Source of the DNA: Flavobacterium tegetincola DSM 22377
Lineage (GTDB): Bacteria; Bacteroidota; Bacteroidia; Flavobacteriales; Flavobacteriaceae
Assembly (NCBI RefSeq): GCF_000425485.1
Contig: NZ_AUDN01000027.1
Coordinates: 1 to 60,637 of the forward strand
Direction of reading: 5' to 3'
DNA: 60,637 bases
The notes beneath the pieces were generated by a model. It saw nothing but the letters and a program-made list of their open reading frames with translations. It did no database searches and was not told the origin of the DNA. Shown here in pieces: positions 36,893 to 44,877 of the stretch. How positions within the stretch are numbered: the first letter of the stretch is position 1; the number at the start of each line of letters is the position of its first letter. A program made the translations under genes and the position numbers.

Positions 36893-36917
36893 AAAGGACT
36901 TCTAATTGAAGTCCTTT
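36893..36917. terminator. Bidirectional terminator between gap and PNP
   Basis: AAAGGACTTC / GAAGTCCTTT stem with a TAATT loop and T or A tracts on both sides, between two convergent genes. Confidence 0.9.
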
Positions 36918-36920
36918 TTT

Positions 36921-37733
36921 TTAGTATTTTTTTATCAGCTCGCCAATCAACTTTCGTACATGCGGTTCCGCGTTTTTAGCTGCTTCTAAAACTTCAGCAT
37001 GCGTTATGGTTTCAATACTTTCTGCATTTCCCATATCAGTAATAACAGAAACACCAAAAGTTTCTAAATCCATGTGTCTTGCAACAATAACTTCTGGAAC
37101 GGTTGACATTCCAACGCAATCTGCACCTAATTTCTTTACCATACCGTATTCGGCAAGCGTTTCAAAAGTAGGTCCTTGCAAGCCCAAATAAATACCATCC
37201 TCCACTTGGATTCCAGAATTACTAGCAATTTCTTTAGCTTTTGCAATCATTTTCCTTGAAAAAGGTTCGCTCATATTTACAAATCTCGGCCCTAAACGAT
37301 CGTCGTTTTTTCCTCTTAAAGGATGTTCCGGCATCATATTAATTTGATCATGTAAAATTACTATTGAACCCACTTTATATTTTGGATTCACACCTCCTGA
37401 AGCGTTGGAAACAATCAATTTCTCAACACCCAAATATTTCATAACTCGAACAGGAAAAGTCACTTGCTTCATATCATATCCTTCGTAGAAATGAAAACGA
37501 CCTTGCATGGCTACAACATTCTTCGTCCCAATCTTTCCAAAAACCAAAGCACCTTGATGACCTTCTACGGTTGAAACGGGGAAATTTGGAATTTCAGTGT
37601 ACGGAAGCGTAAACTCAATTTTCATATCATCCGTAAAGCTCCCCAATCCTGAACCTAATATTACCCCATATTCTGGTGCAAAACCAGTTTTATCTTTAAT
37701 ATATTTTACTGTTTCTTGAATTTTCTCCCACAT
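36921..37733 (-). CDS. Purine nucleoside phosphorylase
   Basis: A 270-residue trimeric-type (PNP/MTAP family) enzyme that splits purine nucleosides with phosphate in salvage. Phosphate-binding GSGLGSFTDD, RFHFYEGYDM, SNASGGVNPKYKVGSIV, and the base-binding GPTFETLAEYGM and STVPEVIVARH are present, with VSVITDMGNAE near the C-terminus. Length is normal. A TAACTTTG element at 37779-37786 is the likely promoter. Confidence 0.95.
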   Translation of the reverse strand: MWEKIQETVKYIKDKTGFAPEYGVILGSGLGSFTDDMKIEFTLPYTEIPNFPVSTVEGHQGALVFGKIGTKNVVAMQGRFHFYEGYDMKQVTFPVRVMKYLGVEKLIVSNASGGVNPKYKVGSIVILHDQINMMPEHPLRGKNDDRLGPRFVNMSEPFSRKMIAKAKEIASNSGIQVEDGIYLGLQGPTFETLAEYGMVKKLGADCVGMSTVPEVIVARHMDLETFGVSVITDMGNAESIETITHAEVLEAAKNAEPHVRKLIGELIKKY

Positions 37734-37778
37734 AATTTTAAATTTTTATTGAACATCATCACATTAAAATGACCAACC

Positions 37779-37786
37779 AAAGTTAA
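37779..37786 (-). promoter_or_regulatory. Promoter -7 element of the PNP gene
   Basis: Minus-strand TAACTTTG, 45 bases before the start codon. The 300-base divergent gap to the M20 gene also carries a plus-strand TATATTTG at 37860-37867 that could serve that gene with a long leader. Confidence 0.5.
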
Positions 37787-38032
37787 CGATAATTGCGATT
37801 AAAACAGCCTATTTTCCAAAGAAGTCCTTAAATGCAGGGGAAAATTATACTTCTTTTTCTATATTTGTGAATAACGACTTTTTTTACAATTGCTTTAGCA
37901 AAGTAAAAGTGCATAATGCGAGTCTTCCCCAAGAATTATTCTGTTTTTAAAAAGTGGACGTCGAATCGTTTTCTTAAAAACAAACTTAAGTTTCCGAATC
38001 ACACTTAAAATAGAATCTCTATCTAATAAAAT

Positions 38033-39181
38033 ATGCAAAAAGAAACCATACAGAAACTCACACAATTACGACATACCTTACATCAAAATCCTGAACTTTC
38101 AGGTTTAGAATTTAAAACCTCGGAACGAATAATTTCCTTTTTAAAAAATTACAATTCTACAGAAATACTACATCCGATTGGCGACACAGGCATAATTGCT
38201 GTTTTCAAGGGAACAAATGCAGGTCCGTCGACTTTAATTCGTTGTGAATTGGACGCTTTGCCTATTCAAGAAATCAACGAATTCAATCATAAATCAGCTA
38301 TCGATGGTGTTTCCCATAAATGTGGACACGACGGACACATGGCGATTTTATGTGGTCTTGCGACTTTAGTATCAAATGCAAATGCTTTTGATGGAACTGT
38401 TTATTTATTATTTCAACCTGCCGAAGAAGATGGCGAAGGAGCGAAAAAAGTACTAAATGACCCGATTTTTAAAAATATTAAGCCTGATTTTGTTTTTGCA
38501 TTACACAATTTACCAGGCTTTCCTTTAGGTAAAGTTGTGATTAAAAATCAAACTTTTTCTTGTGCTGTAAACAGTATGATTATCGAACTTTCCGGAAAAA
38601 CGGCACATGCTGCAGAACCAGAAAACGGGACAAATCCTGCATTGGCGATTTCGGAAATTATTACAGAATTCAATTCCAAAATTCAATCTGATATTTCACT
38701 GGAAAGTTTTTGCTTAATTACTCCTATTTATATCAATATGGGTAAGAAAGCGTACGGCGTTTCGGCTGGATTTGGTGAAATTCACTTTACGGTTCGTAGC
38801 AATAGTAATAAAAATATGGATCGAATTGAAGGTGAATTAATCAAGGCGGTTAATAAAATTGCTCAATCACATCAATTAATTACTAAAATTAGTTGGACAC
38901 AACAGTTTCGAGCCAATGAAAACAACACCGAAGCGGTTTCTTACATTCGAAAAGCTGCGAAAATAAACGGTTTTGATTTATTTGAAAAAGAATCACCGTT
39001 CAGTTGGGGTGAAGATTTCGGTTTGTTTACCGAGCATTTTCCGGGTGCAATGTTTGGCTTAGGTGCGGGAGAACATGTGCCTTCTTTACACAATCCCGAC
39101 TATGATTTTCCCGACGAATTAATCGCAACGGGTGCCAAAATGTTTTATCAAATAATTAAAGAAATCCACAATGCACACTAA
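38033..39181 (+). CDS. M20-family amidohydrolase
   Basis: A 382-residue metal-dependent amidohydrolase of the IAA-amino acid hydrolase/hippuricase type. Metal and catalytic residues are seen in RCELDALPI, HKCGHDGHMAIL, FQPAEEDGEGAKKVL and ALHNLPGFPLGK, with the lid-domain contact in GKTAHAAEPENG. Its substrate is an N-acyl amino acid or similar and cannot be narrowed further. The alr start codon lies inside its last codons (11-base overlap), so the two are coupled; a link to cell-wall amino acids is possible but unproven. Confidence 0.92.
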   Translation: MQKETIQKLTQLRHTLHQNPELSGLEFKTSERIISFLKNYNSTEILHPIGDTGIIAVFKGTNAGPSTLIRCELDALPIQEINEFNHKSAIDGVSHKCGHDGHMAILCGLATLVSNANAFDGTVYLLFQPAEEDGEGAKKVLNDPIFKNIKPDFVFALHNLPGFPLGKVVIKNQTFSCAVNSMIIELSGKTAHAAEPENGTNPALAISEIITEFNSKIQSDISLESFCLITPIYINMGKKAYGVSAGFGEIHFTVRSNSNKNMDRIEGELIKAVNKIAQSHQLITKISWTQQFRANENNTEAVSYIRKAAKINGFDLFEKESPFSWGEDFGLFTEHFPGAMFGLGAGEHVPSLHNPDYDFPDELIATGAKMFYQIIKEIHNAH

Positions 39182-40319
39182 TTCTCATATAGAAATCAGT
39201 CAGAAAGCGCTGCAAAACAACATCAATTTTCTAAGAAAAACTTTTGGTAAAAAAATCATTCTTTCATCTGTCATTAAAGGAAATGCATATGGACACGGCA
39301 TTCCACAATTTGCTCGAGCGGCCTACAATTGTGGCGTGAACCACTTTTCTGTTTTTGATGCAGATGAAGCGCGAGCCGTTAGAAATGAACTACAAAATAA
39401 TGTGGAAGTTATGATTATGGGTTTTGTCTCTGAAACGGATGTGGCTTGGGCAATTGAAAATAATGTCTCGTTCTATGTTTTTGATAAAATCAGGTTGCAA
39501 AAAACCATCAAAGTTGCGAAGAAATTACAAATAAAAGCACGGATTCATATAGAAGTTGAAACAGGAATGAACCGAACCGGCTTTGAAAAGAGGGAACTCA
39601 CTTGGGTTGCAAAAATGCTAAAAGAAAATGCAGCAGATTTATTTTTTGAAGGACTCTGTACCCATTATGCTGGAGCCGAAAGTGTGGCAAATCTTTCTCG
39701 AATTAAAAGTCAAATTGCTAATTTTTCGGATATTGAAGAAATTTTCAAAAAGGAAAATTTGCAACCAAAGATTAGACATACCGCATGTTCAGCCGCTTCA
39801 ATGATGTTTCCAGATACGAGAATGGATCTGGTTCGTATCGGGATTATGCAATACGGACTGTGGTCGAGTCCGGAAGTTTTTGTGAATTATTTGAATGAAA
39901 ATAACCTTACGAAAGACCCATTGCAACGCATCATTTCATGGAAAAGCGAAGTGATGAGTGTCAAAAAAATCAAACCTGGTGATTATGTAGGGTATGGAAC
40001 TAGCTTTATGGCTTCTGAGAAAATGAAAATCGCAGTGGTTCCTGTGGGTTATTCACATGGATATAGTCGGTCATTGAGTAATCTCGGTCGCGTTTTGATT
40101 AACGGAAGACGGTGTATGGTTATTGGTACAGTGAATATGAATATGTTAACTGTAAATGTCACTGAATTAGAGGATGTAAAGAAAGGCGACGAAGTAGTTT
40201 TAATTGGAAATCAAGAAGATATTTCGATTTCAATTGCGTCATTTAGCGACTTTAGTAATACCTTAAATTACGAGTTATTGACACGATTGGATAAAGGAAT
40301 TCCGAGAAAAATTATTTAG
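39171..40319 (+). CDS. alr: Alanine racemase
   Basis: A 382-residue PLP-dependent racemase supplying D-alanine for peptidoglycan. The PLP lysine is in SSVIKGNAYGHGI (about residue 39), HIEVETGMNRTGF and RHTACSAASMMFPDTRMDLV follow in the barrel, and the C-terminal domain has the catalytic Tyr region (DYVGYGTSF). The start overlaps the upstream amidohydrolase gene, and the stop overlaps the convergent lpxK stop by 8 bases. Confidence 0.95.
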   Translation: MHTNSHIEISQKALQNNINFLRKTFGKKIILSSVIKGNAYGHGIPQFARAAYNCGVNHFSVFDADEARAVRNELQNNVEVMIMGFVSETDVAWAIENNVSFYVFDKIRLQKTIKVAKKLQIKARIHIEVETGMNRTGFEKRELTWVAKMLKENAADLFFEGLCTHYAGAESVANLSRIKSQIANFSDIEEIFKKENLQPKIRHTACSAASMMFPDTRMDLVRIGIMQYGLWSSPEVFVNYLNENNLTKDPLQRIISWKSEVMSVKKIKPGDYVGYGTSFMASEKMKIAVVPVGYSHGYSRSLSNLGRVLINGRRCMVIGTVNMNMLTVNVTELEDVKKGDEVVLIGNQEDISISIASFSDFSNTLNYELLTRLDKGIPRKII

Positions 40320-41334
40320 TTGGAAATTCTTCAATAAAATTTAAAATCGATTTATCAAATACATTTGCATCTCCCATAAACTCGCTTTTTATGGGCAAAT
40401 AAAACAATTGTTCTTTGGAAAATTTATCTGCAATTCGCACATAATCCTTCTCCGTTGTAACAATTATTTTGTTGTTTGCCTTGGCTTTAATTTCCAAAAT
40501 CTCAGCTTCTGAAAAATCATGATGGTCTGGAAATTTTAAAACTGCATCGCCTTCTTTTTTCAAATAATTGAAAAACGGTTCAGGTTTTGCAATTCCTGCA
40601 AGATGTACTTTATCCTTTTTTTGAATTTCATCAACAGAGATTTTTGCACTTTCTGAAAAAACAAAATTGTCATAATTTATTGAGGTAAAAAATAACTTTT
40701 GATTGGAATTCAAATTTAATTTCGACTTTATTTTACTTTTTTCGTCAAGCGAAATTGTGTCAGGACATTTGGTTACGATAACTATTTTGGCACGATGGGC
40801 TCCACTTCTACTTTCGCGCAAATTTCCCGTTGGCAACATAAAATCGTCACAATATAAATCACTATAAGCTGTCAATAAAATATAGAAATCTGCTTTTACT
40901 TTTCGATGTTGAAAAGCGTCGTCGAGTAAAACAATTTCAGGTGGATTTTTTTGTGCTAGTAATTGCTGAATTCCATTCGTTCGGTTGGCGTCAACAGCCA
41001 CTTGAACTTGCGGGAATTTTTTATAATATTGAAACGGTTCATCACCTAAAACTTCTGCATTTGAATCTGCATCTGCTAATACAAAACCTTCCGACTTTCT
41101 TTTATAACCACGACTTAAAGTGGCGACCTTATAATTTTCAGAAAGTAATCGGATTAAATATTCAATTTGAGGTGTTTTTCCGGTTCCACCAACGCTTAAA
41201 TTTCCAACAGCAATAACTGGAATAGCAAAGGATGTTGATTTCAAAATACCTTTGTCAAAACAGAAATTTCTGAATGAAGTAATGAAATCATACAAAATAG
41301 CGAAAGGAAAAAGGAGTATGCGGAGGAATTTCAT
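40312..41334 (-). CDS. lpxK: Tetraacyldisaccharide 4'-kinase
   Basis: A 340-residue membrane-associated P-loop kinase that phosphorylates the lipid A disaccharide at the 4' position. An N-terminal hydrophobic/amphipathic segment (LLFPFAILYDFITSF) is followed by VGNLSVGGTGKTPQIEYL (Walker A), LSRGYKRK, LGDEPFQYY, VLLDDAFQHRKV (Walker B) and VTTEKDYVRI. It starts 3 bases after a toxin gene, with which it evidently shares a transcript, and it overlaps alr tail to tail. Confidence 0.95.
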   Translation of the reverse strand: MKFLRILLFPFAILYDFITSFRNFCFDKGILKSTSFAIPVIAVGNLSVGGTGKTPQIEYLIRLLSENYKVATLSRGYKRKSEGFVLADADSNAEVLGDEPFQYYKKFPQVQVAVDANRTNGIQQLLAQKNPPEIVLLDDAFQHRKVKADFYILLTAYSDLYCDDFMLPTGNLRESRSGAHRAKIVIVTKCPDTISLDEKSKIKSKLNLNSNQKLFFTSINYDNFVFSESAKISVDEIQKKDKVHLAGIAKPEPFFNYLKKEGDAVLKFPDHHDFSEAEILEIKAKANNKIIVTTEKDYVRIADKFSKEQLFYLPIKSEFMGDANVFDKSILNFIEEFPTK

Positions 41335-41337
41335 AAA

Positions 41338-41619
41338 TTATTTATCGGTGTAATGACCCATGGCGGAAATAACTTCTACTAAAACCAAATTTTCATTAAC
41401 AGAATAGATTATTCTATCCTTTGAATTAATTCTGCGGGACCAAAAATCTGTTAGATTGTGTTTTAATTTTTCTGGATTGCCAACTCCTTCAAATGGATGA
41501 ATTGTGAGCTCCACGAGAATTTTACTTAATTTAGTTAACGTTTCTTTATCTCCTGCCTTATAATGCAAAGCCATTTGCTTTTTTGCAGAATCGGTTACTT
41601 CAAGCCTAAACTTCCCCAT
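41338..41619 (-). CDS. Txe/YoeB-family toxin
   Basis: A 93-residue RelE-superfamily mRNA interferase of the Txe/YoeB group. The motif-rich middle, LTIHPFEGVGNPEKLKHNL followed by FWSRRINSKDRIIYSV and a terminal SAMGHYTDK, includes the basic and C-terminal His/Tyr residues of YoeB-type active sites. The start overlaps the antitoxin gene by 25 bases, as is usual. Only 3 bases separate its stop from lpxK. Confidence 0.93.
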   Translation of the reverse strand: MGKFRLEVTDSAKKQMALHYKAGDKETLTKLSKILVELTIHPFEGVGNPEKLKHNLTDFWSRRINSKDRIIYSVNENLVLVEVISAMGHYTDK

Positions 41620-41936
41620 ATGTCATTTGGATCAATTACAGTCCTGCTTTTACTTTTTGCCGAATCCAAAACCATTTTTACAAATTCAGGATTATATGGA
41701 CTTTCTTCAGAATCCAATTTTTCTTTGATTTCCTTTTTAGTCTTTCGAATCGATTTATATTTTGCAGCGTTTTCAGCCACGGAATTTATATCAGTTATAA
41801 AACGATTTTTTATTGGCTCGCCATCGATTGCAGTGAGTTGCACATCACCTTCTTCTGAATACATAGCTTCTATAAACTCAAAAAAAGCTATACCTTTCTT
41901 GGAGTGTTCATCGACTTTTATTGTGAGCGTTTTCAT
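41595..41936 (-). CDS. Antitoxin of the Txe/YoeB pair
   Basis: A 113-residue protein. MKTLTIKVDEHSKKGIAFFEF suggests a strand-helix dimerisation and DNA-binding start; the C-terminal third is charged and helical (VKMVLDSAKSKSRTVIDPND), as expected for a toxin-wrapping tail. It resembles the DUF2683-type antitoxins of Bacteroidota. An in-frame ATG at 41966 is too close to the promoter (41956-41963), so 41936 is chosen. It probably represses its own promoter and thus the toxin and lpxK. Confidence 0.8.
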   Translation of the reverse strand: MKTLTIKVDEHSKKGIAFFEFIEAMYSEEGDVQLTAIDGEPIKNRFITDINSVAENAAKYKSIRKTKKEIKEKLDSEESPYNPEFVKMVLDSAKSKSRTVIDPNDIWGSLGLK

Positions 41937-41955
41937 AACCATCTTCTTTGATTTA

Positions 41956-41963
41956 CAAATATA
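41956..41963 (-). promoter_or_regulatory. Promoter -7 element of the antitoxin-toxin-lpxK operon
   Basis: Minus-strand TATATTTG, 20 bases before the antitoxin start. It is the only promoter-like element I see for the three-gene unit. Confidence 0.65.
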
Positions 41964-42019
41964 CAAAAATCGTTCAACTTAATTTTCCATTGAAATCCAA
42001 TTTCAAAAGTTATCTTTTT

Positions 42020-42027
42020 TATCTTTG
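42020..42027 (+). promoter_or_regulatory. Promoter -7 element of the Nif3-like gene
   Basis: TATCTTTG, 30 bases before the start codon, divergent from the antitoxin promoter 60 bases away. Confidence 0.6.
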
Positions 42028-42056
42028 AAAACTAATACTATTTTCAAAAGCGAAAG

Positions 42057-43151
42057 ATGAAAATTAAAGAAATACTCACAGTTTTAGAAGAAATGGCGCC
42101 ATTAGCTTATGCCGAAAGTTTTGATAATGTTGGCTTATTAGTTGGAAACAAAGAAGAAAATTGTTCTGGTGTTTTAGTTTGTCATGATGCTTTAGAAGCT
42201 GTAATTGATGAAGCTATTGCCAAAAAATGCAATCTCGTGGTTTGTTTTCACCCTATTTTATTTTCAGGTTTGAAAAAAATAACCGGTAAAAATTATGTGG
42301 AACGTTCCATCATAAAAGCCATCAAAAATGACATCGCCATTTATGCGGTGCATACGGCTTTAGACAATCATAAAAATGGAGTAAACAAAATATTCTGTGA
42401 TGCTTTAGGATTGATTGATATTAAAATTTTGATTCCAAAGTTGAATTTTATTCAAAAATTAGTCACATTTTCAACTCCTGAAAATGCAGAAAAGGTCAGA
42501 ACTGCTCTATTTCAAGCTGGTGCGGGAACTATTGGGAATTATGAAAATTGTAGTTTTAATTCAATGGGAACTGGTACCTATCAAGGAACGGAACATAGCA
42601 ATCCTGTAATTGGAGCTAGAAACGAATTTGTTCAGGCTGAGGAAATAAAAATTGAAGTCACCTTTGAAAAGCATTTGCAACGTCAAATTCTCAATGCCTT
42701 ATTTGAAAATCATATTTATGAAGAAGTGGCTTATGAAATTTATGATTTACAAAATTCACATCAAAATATCGGCTTGGGAATGATAGGTGAGCTTCCCGAG
42801 GAAATGGATGAAACTTCATTTCTGCAATTGGTAAAGACTAAAATGAAAGCGGACGGAATTCGACACAGTGCTTTTTTAAATAAAAAAATCAAGAAGGTTG
42901 CCGTTTTGGGAGGATCTGGAAGTGAAGCTATTGGCAAAGCTATTCATGCAGGTGCAGATGCATTTTTAACCGCCGATTTAAAATACCATCAGTTTTATGA
43001 AGCTGAAAATCAACTACTTTTAGCCGATATTGGACATTTTGAAAGCGAACGCTATACAAAAAATTATATTGTTGATTATCTTAAGAAAAAAATGCCTAAT
43101 TTTGCAATCATTTTATCAGAAGAAAATACAAATCCTGTTAAGTACTTATAA
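42057..43151 (+). CDS. Nif3-like dinuclear metal centre protein (DUF34)
   Basis: A 364-residue member of the Nif3/YbgI (DUF34) family, forming hexameric rings with a dimetal site. N-terminal half: FDNVGLLVG, VCHDALEAVIDEA, VCFHPILFSGLKKI (metal His) and YAVHTALDNHKNGVN. C-terminal half: VAVLGGSGSEAI, AFLTADLKYHQFYEA and LLADIGHFESE, which complete the metal ligands. Between them is a PII-like insertion (about 125-235), as in the longer family members. The biochemical role is debated; GTP cyclohydrolase-related and metal functions have been suggested. Three bases separate it from the next gene. Confidence 0.92.
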   Translation: MKIKEILTVLEEMAPLAYAESFDNVGLLVGNKEENCSGVLVCHDALEAVIDEAIAKKCNLVVCFHPILFSGLKKITGKNYVERSIIKAIKNDIAIYAVHTALDNHKNGVNKIFCDALGLIDIKILIPKLNFIQKLVTFSTPENAEKVRTALFQAGAGTIGNYENCSFNSMGTGTYQGTEHSNPVIGARNEFVQAEEIKIEVTFEKHLQRQILNALFENHIYEEVAYEIYDLQNSHQNIGLGMIGELPEEMDETSFLQLVKTKMKADGIRHSAFLNKKIKKVAVLGGSGSEAIGKAIHAGADAFLTADLKYHQFYEAENQLLLADIGHFESERYTKNYIVDYLKKKMPNFAIILSEENTNPVKYL

Positions 43152-43154
43152 TAT

Positions 43155-43934
43155 ATGGCGACTACAAAAGAATTGAGTGTTGAAGACAAATTAAGAGCAA
43201 TTTACGATTTACAGTTAATTGACTCTCGAATTGACGAAATTAGAAACGTTAGAGGAGAACTTCCTTTAGAAGTGGAAGATTTAGAAGATGAAGTGGCGGG
43301 TCTTAATTCACGTTCTGAAAAATTAAAAGCAGATTTGGAATCGATGGAAGAGCAAATCAAAAGCAAGAAAAATGCGATTGATGCACATCAAGAATCGATT
43401 AAAAAATACACTAAGCAACAAGACACGGTTCGTAACAATCGTGAATTCAACTCTTTAACAAAAGAAGTTGAATACCAAGAATTAGAAATCCAATTATCAG
43501 AGAAGCACATTAAAGAAATGAAAGCTTCAATGGAATACAAAAAGCAAATAATTGAAACTTCTACAGAGCGTTTGGAGCAGAAATCTTCTCACTTAATGCA
43601 CAAAAAATCTGAGTTAGATGCTATTATGGCTGAAACTTCAAAAGAAGAAGAATTTTTAAATCAAAAATCTGCTGAATACGAAGCGTTAATCGAACCAAGA
43701 TTATTAGCAGCTTACAAAAGAATCAGAAGTAGTGTTAGAAATGGTCTTGCAGTAGTTTCTATTGAAAGAGGTGCTTCGGCAGGTTCTTTCTTTACAATTC
43801 CACCACAAACACAAGTTGAAATTGCAGCTCGTAAAAAAATTATTACAGATGAACATTCTGGACGAATTTTAGTAGATAGCGTTCTTGCAGAAGAAGAAAG
43901 AGAAAAAATGGAAAGCTTGTTTTCAAGCATCTAA
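43155..43934 (+). CDS. Zinc-ribbon family coiled-coil protein lacking the zinc cysteines
   Basis: A 259-residue protein of the C4-type zinc ribbon family (PF02591), often paired with Nif3. Residues 30-185 form a long coiled coil with the conserved NREFNSLTKEVEYQELEI. The C-terminal part keeps the family frame (VRNGLAVVSIERG, IPPQTQVEIAARKKII, EHSGRILVD), but every zinc ligand is replaced: the first knuckle CGGC-type reads SAGS and the second CxxC reads DEHS. No zinc can be bound at this site. It is co-transcribed with the Nif3-like gene and ends at a terminator. Confidence 0.9.
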   Translation: MATTKELSVEDKLRAIYDLQLIDSRIDEIRNVRGELPLEVEDLEDEVAGLNSRSEKLKADLESMEEQIKSKKNAIDAHQESIKKYTKQQDTVRNNREFNSLTKEVEYQELEIQLSEKHIKEMKASMEYKKQIIETSTERLEQKSSHLMHKKSELDAIMAETSKEEEFLNQKSAEYEALIEPRLLAAYKRIRSSVRNGLAVVSIERGASAGSFFTIPPQTQVEIAARKKIITDEHSGRILVDSVLAEEEREKMESLFSSI

Positions 43935-43941
43935 ATAATTT

Positions 43942-43969
43942 AAGCCTCGAAATTCGAGGCTTTTTTTTT
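43942..43969 (+). terminator. Terminator abutting the next start codon
   Basis: AAGCCTCGA / TCGAGGCTT stem with a 3-base loop and nine T residues. The ATG of the next gene follows the last T directly, at 43970. Confidence 0.9.
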
Positions 43970-44812
43970 ATGAAAAAATTAAAATATTTTCTTTTAACAA
44001 AATCCATCGGATTAGGATTGAATAGCTTGAGTTACCTGCAACCCAAGACTGCTACAAAAATCGCGTACCGTTTATTTAGCGAACCGCGAAAAGGGAAATT
44101 GACTAAAGAAAATTTACCCGAAGTTTTAAAAAATATTCCAATGCAACGATTTTCTGCAGACGAAAATCACTTGGAAACGTATATTTGGCAAGGGAATGAA
44201 AATGTTATTTTACTCGTACACGGTTGGGAAAGCAATACATCTCGCTGGGAAAAGATGCTTCCTTATTTGCAAAAGAAAGGAAGTACAATTATAGCACTTG
44301 ACGCTCCAGGCCACGGTCTTTCTGGCGGAACCGAGTTTAATGTCATCAAATATGCAGCATACATTGATGTTGCTGTTAAGCATTTTAAACCTTCCGTTTT
44401 AATCGGTCATTCTATTGGAGGTGCAGCGTGTATTTACTACCAATCCCATTATCAAAATACGAACTTAAAAAAAATGGTGATTCTTGGAGCTCCTTCGGAT
44501 TATCACTTGATTGTTTCTAATTATGTTGCTCTATTGAGTTTAAATAAAAAAATGCGCGTTTTACTTGAAACTGCTTTTTCTAAAAAGTTTAATCGAGATA
44601 TCAACGCATTTTCAATGGCAACCTTTGCCAAAGAAATTCAAATTCCTGGCCTTATCTTCCACGATATAAATGACGACATAGTTGCATTTGGCGAAGGCCA
44701 AAAAATAGCAAATTCTTGGAAACATTCTAGTTTCATAGAAACAAATGGTCTTGGACATAGCTTGCATTCTGATGCAGTTTACGCAAAAATTATCGAATTC
44801 TTGCATTCATAA
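43970..44812 (+). CDS. Alpha/beta hydrolase
   Basis: A 280-residue alpha/beta-hydrolase-fold protein. The oxyanion segment LLVHGWESNTSRWEKML, the nucleophile elbow VLIGHSIGGAACIYY (Ser in GHSIG), an acid in HDINDDIVAFGEG and the catalytic His in GLGHSLHSDA are in order. The substrate is unknown. MKKLKYFLLTKSIGLGLN is the natural start, yet it sits immediately after the U tract of a terminator, so expression must come from readthrough or from an undetected promoter within the upstream gene. Confidence 0.88.
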   Translation: MKKLKYFLLTKSIGLGLNSLSYLQPKTATKIAYRLFSEPRKGKLTKENLPEVLKNIPMQRFSADENHLETYIWQGNENVILLVHGWESNTSRWEKMLPYLQKKGSTIIALDAPGHGLSGGTEFNVIKYAAYIDVAVKHFKPSVLIGHSIGGAACIYYQSHYQNTNLKKMVILGAPSDYHLIVSNYVALLSLNKKMRVLLETAFSKKFNRDINAFSMATFAKEIQIPGLIFHDINDDIVAFGEGQKIANSWKHSSFIETNGLGHSLHSDAVYAKIIEFLHS

Positions 44813-44865
44813 AATACCCAATCCACATAATAAGTTATTAATCTATCCTTCACACATTTATTTAG

Positions 44866-44873
44866 TACTTTTG
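44866..44873 (+). promoter_or_regulatory. Promoter -7 element touching the rluF start codon
   Basis: TACTTTTG ends 4 bases before the ATG at 44878. Transcription from it should begin at or next to the start codon, implying a leaderless message. Confidence 0.7.
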
Positions 44874-44877
44874 CAGT

